Shown here in pieces: positions 49,587-52,102 of a DNA stretch of 52,102 nucleotides. This DNA comes from Hyaloperonospora brassicae (taxonomy: Eukaryota > Oomycota > Peronosporomycetes > Peronosporales > Peronosporaceae). The stretch covers positions 1 to 52,102 of the forward strand of contig CANTFL010000027.1 in the NCBI GenBank assembly GCA_947650285.1, in the 5' to 3' direction. A program made the translations under genes and the position numbers. How positions within the stretch are numbered: position 1 is the first letter of the stretch; each line of letters opens with the position of its first letter. The notes under the pieces were generated by a model. It made no database searches, was not told where the DNA came from, and saw only the letters and a list, made by a program, of their open reading frames with translations.

Positions 49587-50133
49587 GCGACTCGCTTTAC
49601 TACCGCCCCCATGTCCGAACACGCAAAGCTTAGCGTGGTAAGCAAAACATGTTGCCTGACAGCACGCCGTCCCAGGCAGCAAGATCACGTGCGACATCTC
49701 CATACGCTTGTCCAATGTCTGTACCAACCACGCTGTGGAGACTCGCACAAGATGCCGTGTTCGCTTCTTGGATTTGACATCGACTCGAAACCAGTGACAA
49801 ACGGCTCGGATCGTATATTAGCCCGACTCGATGAGGCGGCTGTCACAATTGAACCAAGATGAACGCATCTTTGCGCGCCTCGATGCGTGACTTAGCTTTC
49901 GGTCAAACGAAGCATCAGATGTCCATGCATACCAACACATGTTCATCGATGTATCGCGAAGCACGGGTTCTACTACGCAAGAGATCCGTCGTGGTCCGTC
50001 TCGCCCCGTATCCCATCGAACACTGCCGTAGTAGAACGTCGTGTAAATGAGAAACGGAATCAACAAGCAATTCGTTCGAGCTGTGCAACCTCCACCATAA
50101 TTAGACGACCACCAAACCAGCGTGGCAAAAGCG

Positions 50134-50205
50134 TGCCTCCGCCCGGGATTGAACCGGGGACCTTCTGTTTACAAGCCAGATGCTCTGCCACTGAGCCACA
50201 CAGGC
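50134..50205 (-). tRNA. tRNA-Thr(TGT)-like R21, 72 nt
   Basis: Carries the T31 to G change; mirror partner of L3. Confidence 0.82.
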
Positions 50206-50750
50206 GCGACTCGCTTTACTACCGCCCCCATGTCCGAACACGCAAAGCTTAGCGAGGTAAGCAAAACATGCTGCCTGACAGCACGCCGTCCCAGGCAGCA
50301 AGATCACGTGCGACATCTCCATACGCTTGTCCAATGTCTGTACCAACCACGCTGTGGAGACTCGCACAAGATGCCGTGTTCGCTTCTTGGATTTGACATC
50401 GACTCGAAACCAGTGACAAACGGCTCGGATCGTCTATCAGCCCGACTCGATGAGGCGGATGTCACAATTGAACCGAGATGAACGCATATATGCGCTCTTC
50501 GATGCATGACTTAGCTTTCGGTCAAACGAAGCGTCAGATGTCCATGCATACCAACACATGTTCATCGATGTATCGCGAAGTGCGAGTTCTTCGGCGAAAC
50601 AAGGTACGTCGTGGTCCGTCTCGTGGTATTGCATCCAACACCACCATAGTGGAACGTCTTTCGGACGAGAACGGAAGCAACAAGCAGTACACTCGAGCTG
50701 TGCAACCTCTAGCATAATTAGACGACCACACGAGCAGCGTGGCAAAAGCG

Positions 50751-50822
50751 TGCCTCCGCCCGGGATTGAACCGGGGACCTTCTGTTTACAAGCCAGATGC
50801 TCTGCCACTGAGCCACACAGGC
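50751..50822 (-). tRNA. tRNA-Thr(TGT)-like R22, 72 nt
   Basis: Carries the T31 to G change and a type B upstream spacer among type A neighbours; mirror partner of L2. Confidence 0.82.
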
Positions 50823-51368
50823 GCGACTCGCTTTACTACCGCCCCCATGTTTCAACACGCAAAGCTTAGCGAGCCACGTCAAAACAAGTTGCCTGACAGC
50901 ACACAGTCCAGGCTGCAAGCTCACGTGCGACATCTCCATACACTCGTCTCAAGTCTGTACCAACCACGCTGTGGAGACTCGCACAAGATGCCGTGTCCGC
51001 TTCTTGGATTTGACATCGACTCGAAACCAGTGACAAACGGCTCGGATCGTCTACCAGCCCGACTCGATGAGGCGGACGTCACAATTGAACCGAGATGAAC
51101 TCATCTTTGCGCGCCTCGATGCGTGACTTAGCTTTCGGTCAAACGAAGCATCAGATGTCCATGCATACCAACACATGTTCATCGATGTATCGCGAAGCGC
51201 GGGTTCTACTACGCAAAGATCCGTCGTAGTCCGTCTCGCCCCGTATTCCATCCAACACTGCCGCAGTAGAACGTCGTGTAAATGAGAAACGGAAGTAACA
51301 AGCAATTCGTTCGAGCTGTGCAATCTCCACCGTAATCAGACGGCCACCAAACCAGCGTGGCAAAAGCG

Positions 51369-51465
51369 TGCCTCCGCCCGGGATTGAACCGGGGACCTTC
51401 TGCCGGGATTGAACCGGGGACCTTCTGTTTACAAGACAGATGCTCTGCCATTGAGCCACACAGGC
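51369..51465 (-). tRNA. tRNA-Thr(TGT)-like R23, 25-nt duplication
   Basis: 97-nt form with G15 changed to A; mirror partner of L1 and outermost copy of the right arm. Confidence 0.78.
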
Positions 51466-51943
51466 GCGACTCGCTTTACTACCGCCCCCATGTCCGAACA
51501 CGCAAAGCTTAGTGAGGTAAGCAAAACATGTTGCCTGACAGCACGCCGTCCCAGGCATCAAGCTCACGTGCGACATCTCCATACGCTTGTCTAATGTCTG
51601 TACCAACCACGCTGTGGAGTCTCGCACGAGATGCCGTGTTCGCTTCTTGGATTTGACATCGACTCGAAACCAGTGACAAACGGCTCGGACCGTATGTTAG
51701 CCCGACTCGATGAGGCGGCTGTCACAATTGGACCAAGATGAGCGTATATATGCGCTCGATGCATGGACGAAGGCGGGAACGAAGCATCAGGAGCGTCCAT
51801 GCATACAACACATGTTCATCGATGTATCGCGAAGTGCGAGTTCTTCGGCGAAACAAGGTACGTCGTGGTCCGTCTCGTAATATTTCATCCTAAACCGCTA
51901 TAGTGGAACGTCGCTCGAACTTGAGAACGGAAGTAAATGTGTT

Positions 51944-52102
51944 GTACGCTTTAGAGAGGCATCGTGGCGTATTATTGTTTTGTTTAATCGATGCTACTGA
52001 TAGAAAAACCAGGTTTTGGAGTTCAGAGTTTCGGCGTCGTAGTATATTACTGCTAATGAACGAATTAATATCGTATTTCTCGGGAAGATTTTCCGATGGT
52101 GT
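51944..52102. repeat. Right non-array flank of the palindrome
   Basis: This is the reverse complement of 22382-22536, with a handful of small differences, and it runs to the last base of the window. Confidence 0.85.

Larger units (their letters stand above)
37269..51943 (-). repeat. Right tandem array, 23 tRNA-bearing units plus a partial outer unit
   Basis: The array has the same unit as the left one, in opposite orientation. Type A spacers flank R17-R21 and R23, and type B flanks R22 and most inner units. The type C segment occurs near 47390, 50585 and 51840; the last two mirror left-arm copies and the first does not. The innermost half-unit (37270-37640) has private changes. The outermost partial unit (about 51750-51800) has a rewritten block relative to its left counterpart. 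Confidence 0.92.
22382..52102. repeat. Giant inverted repeat (about 29.7 kb) built of tRNA-Thr satellite arrays
   Basis: The left half (22382 to about 37268) and the right half (about 37269 to 52102) are reverse complements in organisation. Each has about 155-159 bp of non-array flank, a partial outer unit, and then 23 tRNA-bearing units. Every plus-strand tRNA points right and every minus-strand tRNA points left, so the arms meet tail-to-tail. The last base of the window still pairs with 22382, so the palindrome is cut off by the window edge. Outer units match variant for variant; inner units do not. Confidence 0.93.

Noticed and set aside
22855..51627. Hundreds of repeated short frames (60-234 codons) on both strands in the array, including ones reading PPGIEPGTFCLQ or CVAQWQSICLVNRRSP
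   Set aside because: They are translations of the tRNA body or its complement plus spacer. Such tRNA-derived peptides are common false proteins. They change frame with the 25-nt duplication and show no coding constraint.
22537..51943. CRISPR array
   Set aside because: Both repeat and spacer recur with the same 619-644 bp unit; there are no short repeats with unique spacers, and the host is eukaryotic.

Overview
The window looks like nuclear DNA of an oomycete, most likely a downy mildew or Phytophthora relative. This is inferred from compact genes with 71-98 bp introns, a gene-poor AT-rich tract, a decayed Ty1/copia element, and a small secreted protein of the size and layout of oomycete effectors. 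No species-specific marker was seen.

Positions 1-14,300 hold the protein genes. A probable remnant of an APC7-like TPR gene (about 2.1-2.6 kb) is followed by a single-exon family-31 glycosidase gene on the minus strand (3545-7333). It has a signal peptide, two trefoil domains and a C-terminal membrane anchor. Head-to-head with it across a 490 bp shared upstream region lies a six-exon WDR91 homologue (7824-10473). Both products point to the endolysosomal system. A short secreted or membrane protein (11158-11652, minus) and a degraded copia retrotransposon (about 12.0-14.1 kb, minus) follow. From 14.3 to 22.4 kb there is AT-rich DNA in which I recognise no gene.

From 22,382 to the end of the window the sequence is one giant inverted repeat. 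Its left arm carries 23 tandem units, each with a tRNA-Thr(TGT)-like gene on the plus strand. Its right arm carries 23 more on the minus strand. All 46 are therefore oriented towards a centre at about 37,268. The unit period is about 619 bp, or 644 bp where the tRNA carries an internal 25-nt duplication. Copies are labelled L1-L23 (outside to centre) and R1-R23 (centre to outside). The inverted repeat continues through about 155 bp of non-array flank to the window edge, so its true end lies outside the window. The outer four units mirror each other variant by variant, while the interior of the two arms differs.

Every copy keeps box A-like, box B-like and downstream T4 signals, yet all share an acceptor-stem mismatch, and nearly half are further disrupted. 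The locus therefore looks like a tRNA-derived satellite at least as much as a working tRNA cluster. The repeat region contains many short open frames on both strands; I read all of them as by-products of the repeat.
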